Assembly: GCA_041281825.1 (NCBI GenBank)
Contig: CP166298.1
Span: forward strand, 1,798,001 to 1,862,000
Reading direction: 5' to 3'
Length of the DNA: 64,000 nucleotides
DNA from: Paenibacillus_D tarimensis_A
Lineage (GTDB): Bacteria > Bacillota > Bacilli > Paenibacillales > Paenibacillaceae
Below, in pieces: positions 25,769 to 34,488 of this stretch. Both the position numbers and the translations under genes were made by a program. The notes under the pieces were generated by a model that was not told the origin of the DNA, ran no database searches, and saw only the letters and a list, made by a program, of their open reading frames with translations. Each line of letters begins with the position of its first letter. The first letter of the stretch is position 1.

Positions 25769-26764
25769 ATGAGCTCGACAACCGCGAGAATATTGCAACA
25801 AGCGATTCACAAAACGAATGGAATGCTGAAGCTGCCTTCAGTCAAGAAGGGCAGGGAAATCGCCGGAAGCTTAATTTATTACCTCGTCATCTTGAGCTTG
25901 TCGTTCGTTTTTCTTTACCCGCTCCTCTACATGATCGCGCAATCGCTCATGCGGGTGCAGGATGTGGCCGACGCGACCGTTCAATGGATTCCGAAAAAAT
26001 TCGATGTAACCAATTACAAAATCGCTATTAAGGAAATCAACTATTGGAGCGGCTTTACAAACAGCGTCATCATTACGATGGGCAGCGCGGTTCTACAAAT
26101 CTTGAGCTGTTCGCTGATCGGCTACGGCTTTGCGAGATACCGGTTTCCGGGCCATGCTTTCTGGCTTGGGCTCGTCATCTTTACGTTTCTTGTTCCGCCG
26201 CAGACGATTGTGGTGCCGCTGTATATCTTCTACAGTGATTTGCAAATAAATACCGGTATACAATGGCTTAATTCGCCGTTGCCGTTTATATTGCCGGCGA
26301 CGATGGGGCATGGCCTGAAGGGCGCTTTGTTCGTGCTGATCTTCATCCAGTTCTACCGCAGATTGCCCGGCGTGCTTGAGGAAGCGGCCAAAATCGATGG
26401 AGCCGGACCGTTCAGAACGTATTGGACGATCATGTTTCCGCTGGCGAAACCGGCCATGCTGGTCGTCTTTCTGTTCACCGTCGTCTGGCATTGGAACGAT
26501 CTGTTCGAACCGACGACCTATTTGACAATGCCGGACTTCTTCACGCTTGCCCAAAATTTGAACCGTTTTGACGGGAATGCGAACGTAGAAGTGATGCAGA
26601 TGTCGAGCACCGTGTCCGCAGACGCCTTAGGAATGGCTCCGACAAAGCTCAATCAAATTATGGCGGCTGTCGTTCTGTCAATCTCTCCGATCTTGATCCT
26701 GTATTTGTTCTTGCAGCGCCACTTTGTCGAAAGCGTAGAACGCTCGGGAATTGCAGGTGAATAA
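25769..26764 (+). CDS. Carbohydrate ABC transporter permease, MalG-type (pair 2)
   Basis: This 331-residue permease has the EAA-type loop EEAAKIDGAGPFRTYWTIMFP and a longer cytoplasmic N-terminus than its pair-1 counterpart. It begins 3 bp after its partner. Because no third binding protein is encoded, pair 2 must use one of the two upstream binding proteins, the DUF5696 protein, or an unlinked one. Confidence 0.92.
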   Translation: MSSTTARILQQAIHKTNGMLKLPSVKKGREIAGSLIYYLVILSLSFVFLYPLLYMIAQSLMRVQDVADATVQWIPKKFDVTNYKIAIKEINYWSGFTNSVIITMGSAVLQILSCSLIGYGFARYRFPGHAFWLGLVIFTFLVPPQTIVVPLYIFYSDLQINTGIQWLNSPLPFILPATMGHGLKGALFVLIFIQFYRRLPGVLEEAAKIDGAGPFRTYWTIMFPLAKPAMLVVFLFTVVWHWNDLFEPTTYLTMPDFFTLAQNLNRFDGNANVEVMQMSSTVSADALGMAPTKLNQIMAAVVLSISPILILYLFLQRHFVESVERSGIAGE

Positions 26765-26768
26765 CGGC

Positions 26769-27821
26769 ATGTACAAATTGTCGAACCGGCCGTCGGCTGA
26801 TTGGAAACAACCGGTTCGGACGGCTGCCGCAGTATTTTTCGCACTCTTGCTCTTATCCGGCTGCGCGCTGCTTCCGGTGGAGGAAGAAGAGCTGCAGCCT
26901 CCTCTGGTTGAACCTGCGGAAGAAACGTTTGATACTTACGAGGTGAGTAAAAGCTCCATCCAAAAGGAGTTTAAAGGGGTTGGCGTCTTCGCCTCCAATA
27001 AGACGGAGCCGTTGTTTTACAAAGAATCGGGCGGGCGGATTAAAGCAATCGCTGTCGAGCTGGGGCAGGAGGTTAAGAAAGGCGAATTGATCGCGGAGCT
27101 TGAGACAGGGGACCTGGAGATTCAGCTCAGACAGCAGAAGTTGAATATGGAACGGGCGCAAATCGAATACCGTAAAATGAGAACGTCCGATGCGTCCGCG
27201 GATGACGTGCGTTTACGAGAGATTGCACTGGAAAAAGAAAACATCTCTCTGGAAGCGATCGAGGAGCGCTTCGCCAGATCAAGACTGGTGTCACCGATGG
27301 ACGGAATTATCACTTATCTTAGCGAGCACGCTCCGGGGGATTCCGTAACCGCATATCAGCCGATCGTTTCCATCGCGGATCCCCATGCCGTAGAACTAAT
27401 CTACGAGGCAACGAACAGCAGCGAGTTGAATCCGATTCAGGTCAATATGCCCGCAACCGTTATTTATAACGGACAAGAATTTCCGGCCAAAGTTGTGCAG
27501 ACACCATCCAGCGCGCCGTTTACGGCAGACCGGGAATTGCAGGAGCGGAATGCCCGGAAGCTCGTCATCGGCTTTGATATGCCTCCCGAAGGGATTCAGA
27601 TTGGCAGGCAAGCCACGATAACGATGCCGCTTGAACAGTTGGACGATGTCATCGTCATACCGAGAATCGGCTTGAGAAGTTATTTGGGAAGGGACTATGT
27701 ACAAATTCTCGAAGGGGAACGCCGTAAGGAAGTCGATGTGGAAGTTGGCCTGAAGACATCGACCGAGGTGGAAATCCGCAAAGGACTGGAAGTCGGCCAG
27801 CTCGTGATATTGAACAACTAG
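26769..27821 (+). CDS. HlyD/MacA-like efflux adaptor lipoprotein
   Basis: This 350-residue membrane-fusion-type adaptor has an N-terminal signal with lipobox LLSGC (Cys32). A biotinyl-lipoyl-like half motif (IKAIAVELGQEVKKGELIAELETG), a coiled-coil hairpin (about 115-170) and beta-barrel segments follow (VSPMDGIITYLSEHAPGDSV). The ATG at 26769 follows GCAGGTGAA; TTG at 26751 or GTG at 26757, overlapping the previous gene, are alternatives. Such adaptors partner FtsX-type permeases (as YknX with YknZ in Bacillus), and an FtsX-type gene follows. The partner ATPase is not encoded here. Confidence 0.85.
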   Translation: MYKLSNRPSADWKQPVRTAAAVFFALLLLSGCALLPVEEEELQPPLVEPAEETFDTYEVSKSSIQKEFKGVGVFASNKTEPLFYKESGGRIKAIAVELGQEVKKGELIAELETGDLEIQLRQQKLNMERAQIEYRKMRTSDASADDVRLREIALEKENISLEAIEERFARSRLVSPMDGIITYLSEHAPGDSVTAYQPIVSIADPHAVELIYEATNSSELNPIQVNMPATVIYNGQEFPAKVVQTPSSAPFTADRELQERNARKLVIGFDMPPEGIQIGRQATITMPLEQLDDVIVIPRIGLRSYLGRDYVQILEGERRKEVDVEVGLKTSTEVEIRKGLEVGQLVILNN

Positions 27822-28012
27822 CAGATCGATCCATAAATAATGAAATAATAAAGATATTTGTGAAAGATATAAGCGGAGGGGCTGATCGGAAGCACGAACC
27901 GGACCTGCAGCAAATTAATTTCACAAAACTTAACGCTATCAATGTTTTTGGAACTGTCTAGTATATTCCATGGCAATGATCGTTTTCGGACAGGGAGAAC
28001 TGAGGTGGAGAA

Positions 28013-30865
28013 ATGGCCTTGCTGATCATGATATTACGTAAAATGGTGAAAAACCGTTGGCTGCAGCTTAACTTATGGCTCGGCCTGACCGTATGCGTCG
28101 CTTTGTTCAGTTCGATGCCCATGTACTCGCAAGCCATTTTGCAGCGGACATTGCTTAAGGAGCTTCAACTGCAGCAGCAAACGACGAACCTGTATCCGGG
28201 GGCTATGCGGATTTCGACATCCGTATCGCCCGAGCTGAAAAATAAAGCGCAAAGGATCGAACAGCTGGACCGCTTCATGGACGGTGTACCCGGACGATTC
28301 GGGCTGGATTCGCTCGCGGCATTGAAAGAAAAATATTCAAGGACGTTTACAGTGTACGCCCTCGATGCAAGCAAGGAAGAGAAAAAGAAGATCACCTATG
28401 CGAGTCTCGGCGCCCTTTCTGATCCTGACAGCTATTTTCGCCTGATTGACGGCCGTATGCCGGATCCCGGCCGCAGCGACGGGGTGTATGAAGCGGTCGT
28501 ATCGCAAAAATTTTTATTGGACATGAAGCGGGATTTGAATGCGGAGTTTGTCGGAGAATTGGGAACGGACGGGCAGACCATCCGGATTGTTCCCGTCGGC
28601 ATCGTCGACGCGAAGCCCGATCCGTATACCGATTTTAAGCTGGTACAGAACAGCAAGATGTTCTATATCGATTACGGGCAGTTCGAGCGGCATGTCGTTA
28701 GCGGCGGTCAGGTTGGCGTATCCAGCCTTATCTACCGGCATGCGCTCGACTACAATCAGATGGATATTGACAGTATCGGCACATACGTCCGTGAATCCGG
28801 CCGCATCGCAGGTTATGCCAATTCGCTTGGGATGACCGGCTTTAAGTACAATGCCCTGGATACAATCTCAACTTATCAAAAAAAGCATCAGCAATTGAAT
28901 GTGATCCTCTGGTCGCTGTATTCACCGGTCATGCTGATGCTGGCTTTTTACTTGTACATGTCGGCTAACTTGATTATCGAGAGACAGAAAACCGAGATAG
29001 CGGTACTGCGCAGCCGCGGCGCGAGCCGGTTTCAGATTATGCTTGGGTTTGCGGCGGAAGGGCTCATGCTCGGGACCGCCGCTCTGGCGGCGGGACCTTT
29101 GGTCGGGATGTATTTCACTAAGCTGTTAGGCGCATCAAGCGGATTTCTGGAATTTGTTCAGCGTGCTTCCCTTCAAGTTGCTTTGAACAGTACTGCTTAC
29201 AAGATCGGCGCGGCCGCGGTAGCCGGTTCGTTAATTCTGATGCTGATTCCCGCATTTCTGGCAACCCGAGTCTCGATCGTGGGGCATAAGCAGCAGACGG
29301 CCCGTTCAGGCAAACGCTCGTTCTGGCACAAGTCGTTTCTCGATCTCGTACTCATTGGGATCGCAGTGTACATGCTTAGGAGCTTCCAAAGTCAAATGGA
29401 GGATATGCGCAAGCTGGCGCTGGAATCGGATTCTCTCCGCACGGATCCGCTGTTGTTTTTGATGCCGGCCCTGTTTGCGCTCGGGTGCGCTTTATTCGTT
29501 CTTCGTATTTATCCCTTTTTCATCCGGCTCGTATATTGGCTTGGCCGCCGATTCTGGCCGCCGGCCCTGTATTCGACGTTGATCCAGATCAGCCGGTCTT
29601 CCGGGCAGTATTTGACGATAAAGGTATTCCTCATCATGACGGTTGCGGTCGGTTTATTCAGCGCCAATGCCGCCCGGACGATTAACGGCAATATGGAGGA
29701 TAAAATCCATTACGAGATCGGGGCGGACATGGTGCTGGAGACGAGATGGGAGAATGACGCTCCGCCGCCGATGACGGGGCCGGTGCCTGCATCCGAAGAG
29801 CAGACGGAGGAATTGCCGGCAGCGCCGAAGAGAGTGCAATACGTTGAACCGCCGTTTCTTCCGATGAAGGAGCTGGACGGCGTAGAAGCGGCAGCGAGAG
29901 TCTACCGGAACGACAAGGCCTTCTACAACGTTTCGGGAGGAAACGGCGGTACGACATTGGTTGGCATTAACACGTACGAATTCGGACAAACCGCATGGAT
30001 GCGCAGCGGCTTGCTCGGCCATCCGATAAACGCCTATTTGAATCTGATCGCTTCGGATCAACGGGCGGTACTGATCTCCCGTTCCATAGCCGAGGAGCAC
30101 AAAATCAAGACCGGCGACAGAATCGGGGTGAATTGGAGCGGATTGGACGAGGCGGGGTTTATCGTATATGGCATTATCGATTACTGGCCGGGCTGGAATC
30201 CGCTGCCGTCTGCCGAAAAGTCGGGTTCGGCGGTCACGGTTCCGAAGCTGATTGTCGGACACATCTCTTACATCCAGAACAGGCTTGCTCTGGAACCGTA
30301 CAAAGTATGGATCAAGCTGAAGGAAGGCGCGACCAGCAAACAGGTGTACGACGATCTGGCCCGATTGAAAATACCGGTAACGAATCTGACGGATACGAAC
30401 CAGCAGTTGATCAAATCCCAGAATGACCCGTACCGCCTGGCGATTAACGGTGTGATGACATTAGGGTTCGTTATTTCAATGCTTATCAGCTTCTTCGGAT
30501 TTCTGCTGTTCTGGGTGCTGACCTTGTCAGGTAGGACGCTGCAATACGGTATTTTGAGGGCCATCGGTATTCCGTTCGTCCAAATTATCGGCATGCTCGT
30601 CAGCGAACAGATTCTTACTTCCGGGGCTGCGGTCTTGATCGGCGTCATCATCGGAAATACGGTCAGCGAACTGTTTGTTCCGCTGTTTGAAATGTCTTTC
30701 AATCCGTCCGAGCAGGTTCCGCCGTTTCAGATACTCCAGCAGCTAAGCGATTATATCCAGCTGTACAGTATTGTCGGCATTATGCTTGCTGCCGGGCTTG
30801 GTATCCTCGGATACCGGTTGTCGCGCATCAAAATTCATCAGGCTTTAAAGCTGGGGGAGGAATGA
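28013..30865 (+). CDS. Large FtsX/MacB-type ABC transporter permease
   Basis: This 950-residue permease has an N-terminal transmembrane segment (LQLNLWLGLTVCVALFS) and a large extracytoplasmic domain (about 45-290). Transmembrane groups follow at about 300-435, 480-500 and 540-560, then a second external domain (about 570-800) and three C-terminal segments (ISMLISFFGFLLFWVLTL onward). The FtsX signatures near ERQKTEIAVLRSRGASRFQI and GILRAIGIPFVQIIGMLVSEQ are visible. GAGGTGGAG precedes the ATG at 28013. There is a 190-bp gap after the adaptor gene, so it may have its own promoter. With no ATPase adjacent, it must recruit one or serve as a mechanotransmitter. Confidence 0.88.
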   Translation: MALLIMILRKMVKNRWLQLNLWLGLTVCVALFSSMPMYSQAILQRTLLKELQLQQQTTNLYPGAMRISTSVSPELKNKAQRIEQLDRFMDGVPGRFGLDSLAALKEKYSRTFTVYALDASKEEKKKITYASLGALSDPDSYFRLIDGRMPDPGRSDGVYEAVVSQKFLLDMKRDLNAEFVGELGTDGQTIRIVPVGIVDAKPDPYTDFKLVQNSKMFYIDYGQFERHVVSGGQVGVSSLIYRHALDYNQMDIDSIGTYVRESGRIAGYANSLGMTGFKYNALDTISTYQKKHQQLNVILWSLYSPVMLMLAFYLYMSANLIIERQKTEIAVLRSRGASRFQIMLGFAAEGLMLGTAALAAGPLVGMYFTKLLGASSGFLEFVQRASLQVALNSTAYKIGAAAVAGSLILMLIPAFLATRVSIVGHKQQTARSGKRSFWHKSFLDLVLIGIAVYMLRSFQSQMEDMRKLALESDSLRTDPLLFLMPALFALGCALFVLRIYPFFIRLVYWLGRRFWPPALYSTLIQISRSSGQYLTIKVFLIMTVAVGLFSANAARTINGNMEDKIHYEIGADMVLETRWENDAPPPMTGPVPASEEQTEELPAAPKRVQYVEPPFLPMKELDGVEAAARVYRNDKAFYNVSGGNGGTTLVGINTYEFGQTAWMRSGLLGHPINAYLNLIASDQRAVLISRSIAEEHKIKTGDRIGVNWSGLDEAGFIVYGIIDYWPGWNPLPSAEKSGSAVTVPKLIVGHISYIQNRLALEPYKVWIKLKEGATSKQVYDDLARLKIPVTNLTDTNQQLIKSQNDPYRLAINGVMTLGFVISMLISFFGFLLFWVLTLSGRTLQYGILRAIGIPFVQIIGMLVSEQILTSGAAVLIGVIIGNTVSELFVPLFEMSFNPSEQVPPFQILQQLSDYIQLYSIVGIMLAAGLGILGYRLSRIKIHQALKLGEE

Positions 30866-31021
30866 GTGTTGATCGTGACGATCGCCGTCTACAATTGATG
30901 CTTCCGGCATATAATGATACAATACAACATATCTTTTCTATCAGGTTCATCCGATTTCTCGTTTGCTGTTTATGAGATTTCTTATAAGCGGCTTGGCAAA
31001 ACCTTGAAGGAGGGAGATAAG

Positions 31022-31216
31022 TTGAAAGTCAAACTGGATGAAACCAACTTGTCGACGTTCTTTGTCGTCTACACCTGCTGTGACGTCAAACAGCTGGTGA
31101 AAGAGGAATTGCTAATGGATCTGGAGGAGATCCGTTGTTTTATCTGCGACCGGACGGCCTTGCGCAGGGAAATCAATGGTGACTGGTACACGATCAAGGG
31201 CGAAGCGTTGTTTTGA
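31022..31216 (+). CDS. Small cysteine-containing protein of unknown function
   Basis: This 64-residue reading frame has a TTG start at 31022 after an excellent AAGGAGGGAGATAA ribosome binding site; a longer ORF from 30914 lacks one. It contains a YTCCDVKQLVKEELL stretch and a CFICDRTALRREINGDWYT stretch, so four cysteines in CC and CxxC pairs may bind zinc. I do not recognise the family. It lies between the FtsX gene and a strong terminator and may be the last gene of that unit. Confidence 0.6.
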   Translation: MKVKLDETNLSTFFVVYTCCDVKQLVKEELLMDLEEIRCFICDRTALRREINGDWYTIKGEALF

Positions 31217-31230
31217 CACGAAGGAATTAG

Positions 31231-31270
31231 AAAGGCAATTAAACGGATTACAGTTTAATGCCTTTTTTTT
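31231..31270 (+). terminator. Strong Rho-independent terminator
   Basis: AAAGGCAATTAAAC pairs with GTTTAATGCCTTT and runs into an eight-T tract. The 50-bp repeat element begins directly after it. Confidence 0.85.
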
Positions 31271-31694
31271 CTGTGACAGCATAATCAGCATACATGGAGT
31301 AGGGCCCTCAGGGTCACTATTTGCTGCTGAACAGCGGATGTGCCGGGAATAGCGCCCTCAGGGCACTATTTGCTGATGAACAGCGGATGTGGCGGGGATA
31401 GCGCCCTCAGGGGCACTATTTGCAGATGAACAGCGGATGTGGCGGGAATAGCGCCCTCAGGGGCACTATTTGCAGATGAACAGCGGATGTGGCGGGGATA
31501 GCGCCCTCAGGGGCACTATTTGCAGATGAACAGCGGATGTGGCGGGAATAGCGCCCTCAGGGGCACTATTTGCAGATGAACAGCGGATGTGGCGGGAATA
31601 GCGCCCTCAGGGGTTACTATTTGCTTCTGAACAGCGGAAGCAAACGGTATTTGCGCACCTGGAGCTGGAATATTTGTTAATTATGCTGTCGTAG
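31271..31694. repeat. 50-bp tandem-repeat element with terminal inverted repeats, copy 2
   Basis: Seven units begin at 31315, 31364, 31414, 31464, 31514, 31564 and 31615; the last passes into the same tail as copy 1 (GCGGAAGCAAACGGTATTTG, then GCGCACCTGG). The left end CTGTGACAGCATAATCA and the right end (reverse complement CTACGACAGCATAATTA) match at 14 of 17 positions. Middle units are nearly identical, suggesting recent unit amplification. Compared with copy 1, most units read TTTGCAGATGAACAG instead of TTTGCTGCTGAACAG, so each array has homogenised separately. Confidence 0.87.
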
Positions 31695-31862
31695 TTTTTT
31701 TTCGAAGCACGAATAATGCCCTCATGTATGCTTCCACAGCTTAATGTAAAAACAAGTTGTTAAAAAGTGGCATTTGAACTAATTATAGTTCGAATGCTAT
31801 TTTTTGTGATCCGTTTTTCCTATATGTTAAAAAATACCTTGATGTAAGTGCTTCAATTTACC

Positions 31863-31890
31863 TAACAAATCGATCGGGTTATGTCGATAT
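31863..31890 (+). promoter_or_regulatory. Possible sigma-D-like promoter of the che operon
   Basis: TAAC (31863), a 16-bp spacer and GTCGATAT (31883-31890) resemble the motility sigma factor consensus TAAA-N15-GCCGATAT, with one mismatch in each box. It lies 62 bp before cheA. The rest of 31695-31951 is AT-rich with no gene. Confidence 0.35.
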
Positions 31891-31951
31891 ATGTCTAAAG
31901 AGCGTGCCTATTCATGCACAACGGATGGCGATTATAAGGCGAGGTGATCTC

Positions 31952-33901
31952 ATGAGTGCCAATAATACAGAACATATGACAGACCTGTACCTATTTGAGG
32001 CGCTTCAAATGATCGAACAATTTGAGCAGTGCATTCTGACCGGGGAACAATCCGGAGGGTTCACCGCATTGACTGTCAATGAGATCTTCCGCGTTATGCA
32101 TACGTTAAAAGGCTCCTCCGCCATGATGATGTATAACAATATTGCCGAATTGGCTCATGAGGTGGAAGATTTGTTTTTCTTCATTCGCGAGAAGCAGCCT
32201 GTTATTCCCGACTTTTCCGTGCTATCCGATCTTGCATTGTCAGCAGCCGATTTCACGAAAGGCGAAATCGCCAAAATCCGAAACGGCAGCGGGTCGGACG
32301 GTGACCATCGGGCCTTACTCGAATCGTTTCGGGCGTATCTCCAATCCTTGATGGAGGAACATTCGAATCCGGCGTCTATGCAGTCCAATGAAGAAACCCG
32401 ATATCTGGCCGTCATTTATTTTGATGAGGGCTGCGAAATGGAAAATGTTCGCGCCTATTCCGTCATTCACCGTTTGCAAAATTGTGCGGAAATCATCAGC
32501 TATGAGCCGGCGGATATTGTAGAAAATCCGGAGAGCGCCGAAATGATTCGTTCAGCAGGCTTTCGCATCCGATTTAGGACCTGTGAGTGCATACATACTC
32601 TAAATGAGATGATTCAGGAAACACTCTTTCTCCGGGATATGAAGATTGAAATTCAGCAACCGGAACGGACGGATTCGGAGCCGCTGTCCCCATCCCCGAA
32701 GAAAGAAAACCTACCGGAGCAGGGAACAGCCGGAGCCGGCAAGCTCGGGATGATCAACGTAAGTGTCGATAAATTGGACAGCCTCATGGATCTTGTGGGT
32801 GAACTGGTCATCTCGGAGGCCATGGTGACGCAGCACCCGGAATTGGATCATGTGAACATGGATAACTTCCAAAAGGCGATACGGCAATTACGTAAGATCA
32901 TAGGCGAGCTTCAGGATGCCGTGATGTCGATTCGTCTGATTTCATTGTCGTCCACCTTTCAGCGGATGAACCGGATCGTCAGGGATATGTCCAGAAAGCT
33001 GAACAAAGAAGTTCGACTGGAGCTTATCGGTGAAGAAACGGAAGTAGACAAAAATATTATCGAGCGGATTTCCGATCCGCTTATGCATCTGATCCGTAAC
33101 GCGATTGACCATGGGATCGAACCTGTGGAGCAACGGATCGCCAGCGGCAAACCGGAAGCCGGAACGATTGCACTGGAGGCGTTCAATGCCGGAGGGGACG
33201 TCATGATTCTCATTAAAGACGACGGCAGGGGGCTGGACCGGGAGAAGATACTTGAAAAAGCGAGAGACCGCGGCCTGATCGACAGGCCGGAACACGAACT
33301 GACGGACCGGGACATTTATTCATTCATCTTCATGCCCGGCTTTTCCACGAACGAATCGGTTACGGAGCATTCGGGGCGCGGCGTGGGGACGGATGTCGCT
33401 ATGCGGAATGTGCAGGAGCTTGGAGGGACAATTACCGTAGACAGCCATCCGGGGAGGGGAGCTGTCTTCTGGCTGAAAATCCCGCTTACGCTTGCAAGCA
33501 TTGACGGCATGACCGTTCAAGTCGGGTGTAACCATTACACGATTCCGACGACATCGATTCGGGAATCGTTCAAAGTCGCACCAGGCGAGGTGATCCGGGA
33601 TCCGGACGGAAACGAGATGCTTCTCGTGAGAGGGAAATGCCACAGAATCGTCAGGCTGCATCAATGGTTTCAGGTGGACGATGCGGTTCGGGATATTCAT
33701 GACGGCATTATCATTATGGCGGAAAGCCAGGCAGAAAGTATATGCTTGCTTGCGGACCGGCTGATCGGGAAACAGCAGGTAGTGGTTAAATCTCTGCCGG
33801 CCTACCTGAAGAAAATCCGCGGCATTGCCGGCTGTACGCTGCTGGGCGACGGCAGCATCAGCTTGATTCTCGACGTATCGGAATTTAACAGGTCCTATTG
33901 A
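31952..33901 (+). CDS. cheA: Chemotaxis histidine kinase CheA
   Basis: This 649-residue kinase has an Hpt domain (His50 in RVMHTLKGSSAMM is the phosphorylated residue) and a variable P2-like region. A dimerisation domain (about 245-310, GMINVSVDKLDSLMDLVGEL), an HATPase domain (HLIRNAIDHGIE; DDGRGLD; GRGVGTDVAMRNV) and a C-terminal CheW-like domain follow. The ATG at 31952 is preceded by AAGGCGAGGTGAT; the ORF upstream extension lacks a site. It heads a five-gene chemosensory operon and phosphorylates CheB and, in trans, a CheY not encoded here. Confidence 0.95.
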   Translation: MSANNTEHMTDLYLFEALQMIEQFEQCILTGEQSGGFTALTVNEIFRVMHTLKGSSAMMMYNNIAELAHEVEDLFFFIREKQPVIPDFSVLSDLALSAADFTKGEIAKIRNGSGSDGDHRALLESFRAYLQSLMEEHSNPASMQSNEETRYLAVIYFDEGCEMENVRAYSVIHRLQNCAEIISYEPADIVENPESAEMIRSAGFRIRFRTCECIHTLNEMIQETLFLRDMKIEIQQPERTDSEPLSPSPKKENLPEQGTAGAGKLGMINVSVDKLDSLMDLVGELVISEAMVTQHPELDHVNMDNFQKAIRQLRKIIGELQDAVMSIRLISLSSTFQRMNRIVRDMSRKLNKEVRLELIGEETEVDKNIIERISDPLMHLIRNAIDHGIEPVEQRIASGKPEAGTIALEAFNAGGDVMILIKDDGRGLDREKILEKARDRGLIDRPEHELTDRDIYSFIFMPGFSTNESVTEHSGRGVGTDVAMRNVQELGGTITVDSHPGRGAVFWLKIPLTLASIDGMTVQVGCNHYTIPTTSIRESFKVAPGEVIRDPDGNEMLLVRGKCHRIVRLHQWFQVDDAVRDIHDGIIIMAESQAESICLLADRLIGKQQVVVKSLPAYLKKIRGIAGCTLLGDGSISLILDVSEFNRSY

Positions 33902-33932
33902 GCATTCAAAAGATTCAAAGGAGTGTGAGACG

Positions 33933-34439
33933 ATGGTTGACAATAGAAACATGACTTTGGATATGGAAGAAGAAGACACTCAGAAAGGGAAATACCTCAC
34001 CTTCCCGCTGGACAAGGAAAACTATGGCATTGAAATCCGCTTCGTGACGGAAATTGTCGGCATACAGGCGATCACTTCCGTTCCGCAAATGCCGAATTAT
34101 GTAAAAGGAATCATAAACTTGAGGGGGAAAATTATTCCGGTCATGGATGTCCGGCTTCGTTTCCGGAAGGAGCAGCAGCAATATCACGACCGTACCTGCA
34201 TCATTGTTATCGATATCCACGGAATTACGATCGGATTAATTGTAGATTCGGTGAACGAAGTGATTCCGATCGCGGATGAGCATATCGTGCCGCCGCCAAA
34301 GATGAACAAGGAATTCCAGAACCGGTTTATCCAGGGGATTGCCCGGACCGGCAACGACATCAAGCTGCTGGTCGATTGCGACAAGCTTATCAATGAGGAA
34401 GATATACCGGAGTTGGATCAGCTGGCACAAAATGAATAG
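33933..34439 (+). CDS. cheW: Chemotaxis coupling protein CheW
   Basis: This 168-residue CheW domain protein links receptors to CheA. Typical stretches are YLTFPLDKENYGIEIRFVTEI, MPNYVKGIINLRGKIIPVMD and GLIVDSVNEVIPI. AAGGAGTGTG precedes the ATG. It directly follows cheA in the operon. An extension of about 20 residues at the N-terminus is slightly longer than usual. Confidence 0.95.
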   Translation: MVDNRNMTLDMEEEDTQKGKYLTFPLDKENYGIEIRFVTEIVGIQAITSVPQMPNYVKGIINLRGKIIPVMDVRLRFRKEQQQYHDRTCIIVIDIHGITIGLIVDSVNEVIPIADEHIVPPPKMNKEFQNRFIQGIARTGNDIKLLVDCDKLINEEDIPELDQLAQNE

Positions 34440-34488
34440 ATTCCGGTTTTTGTCTGCTTGACAATCATATATTTGGGGAGGGCGTCGT

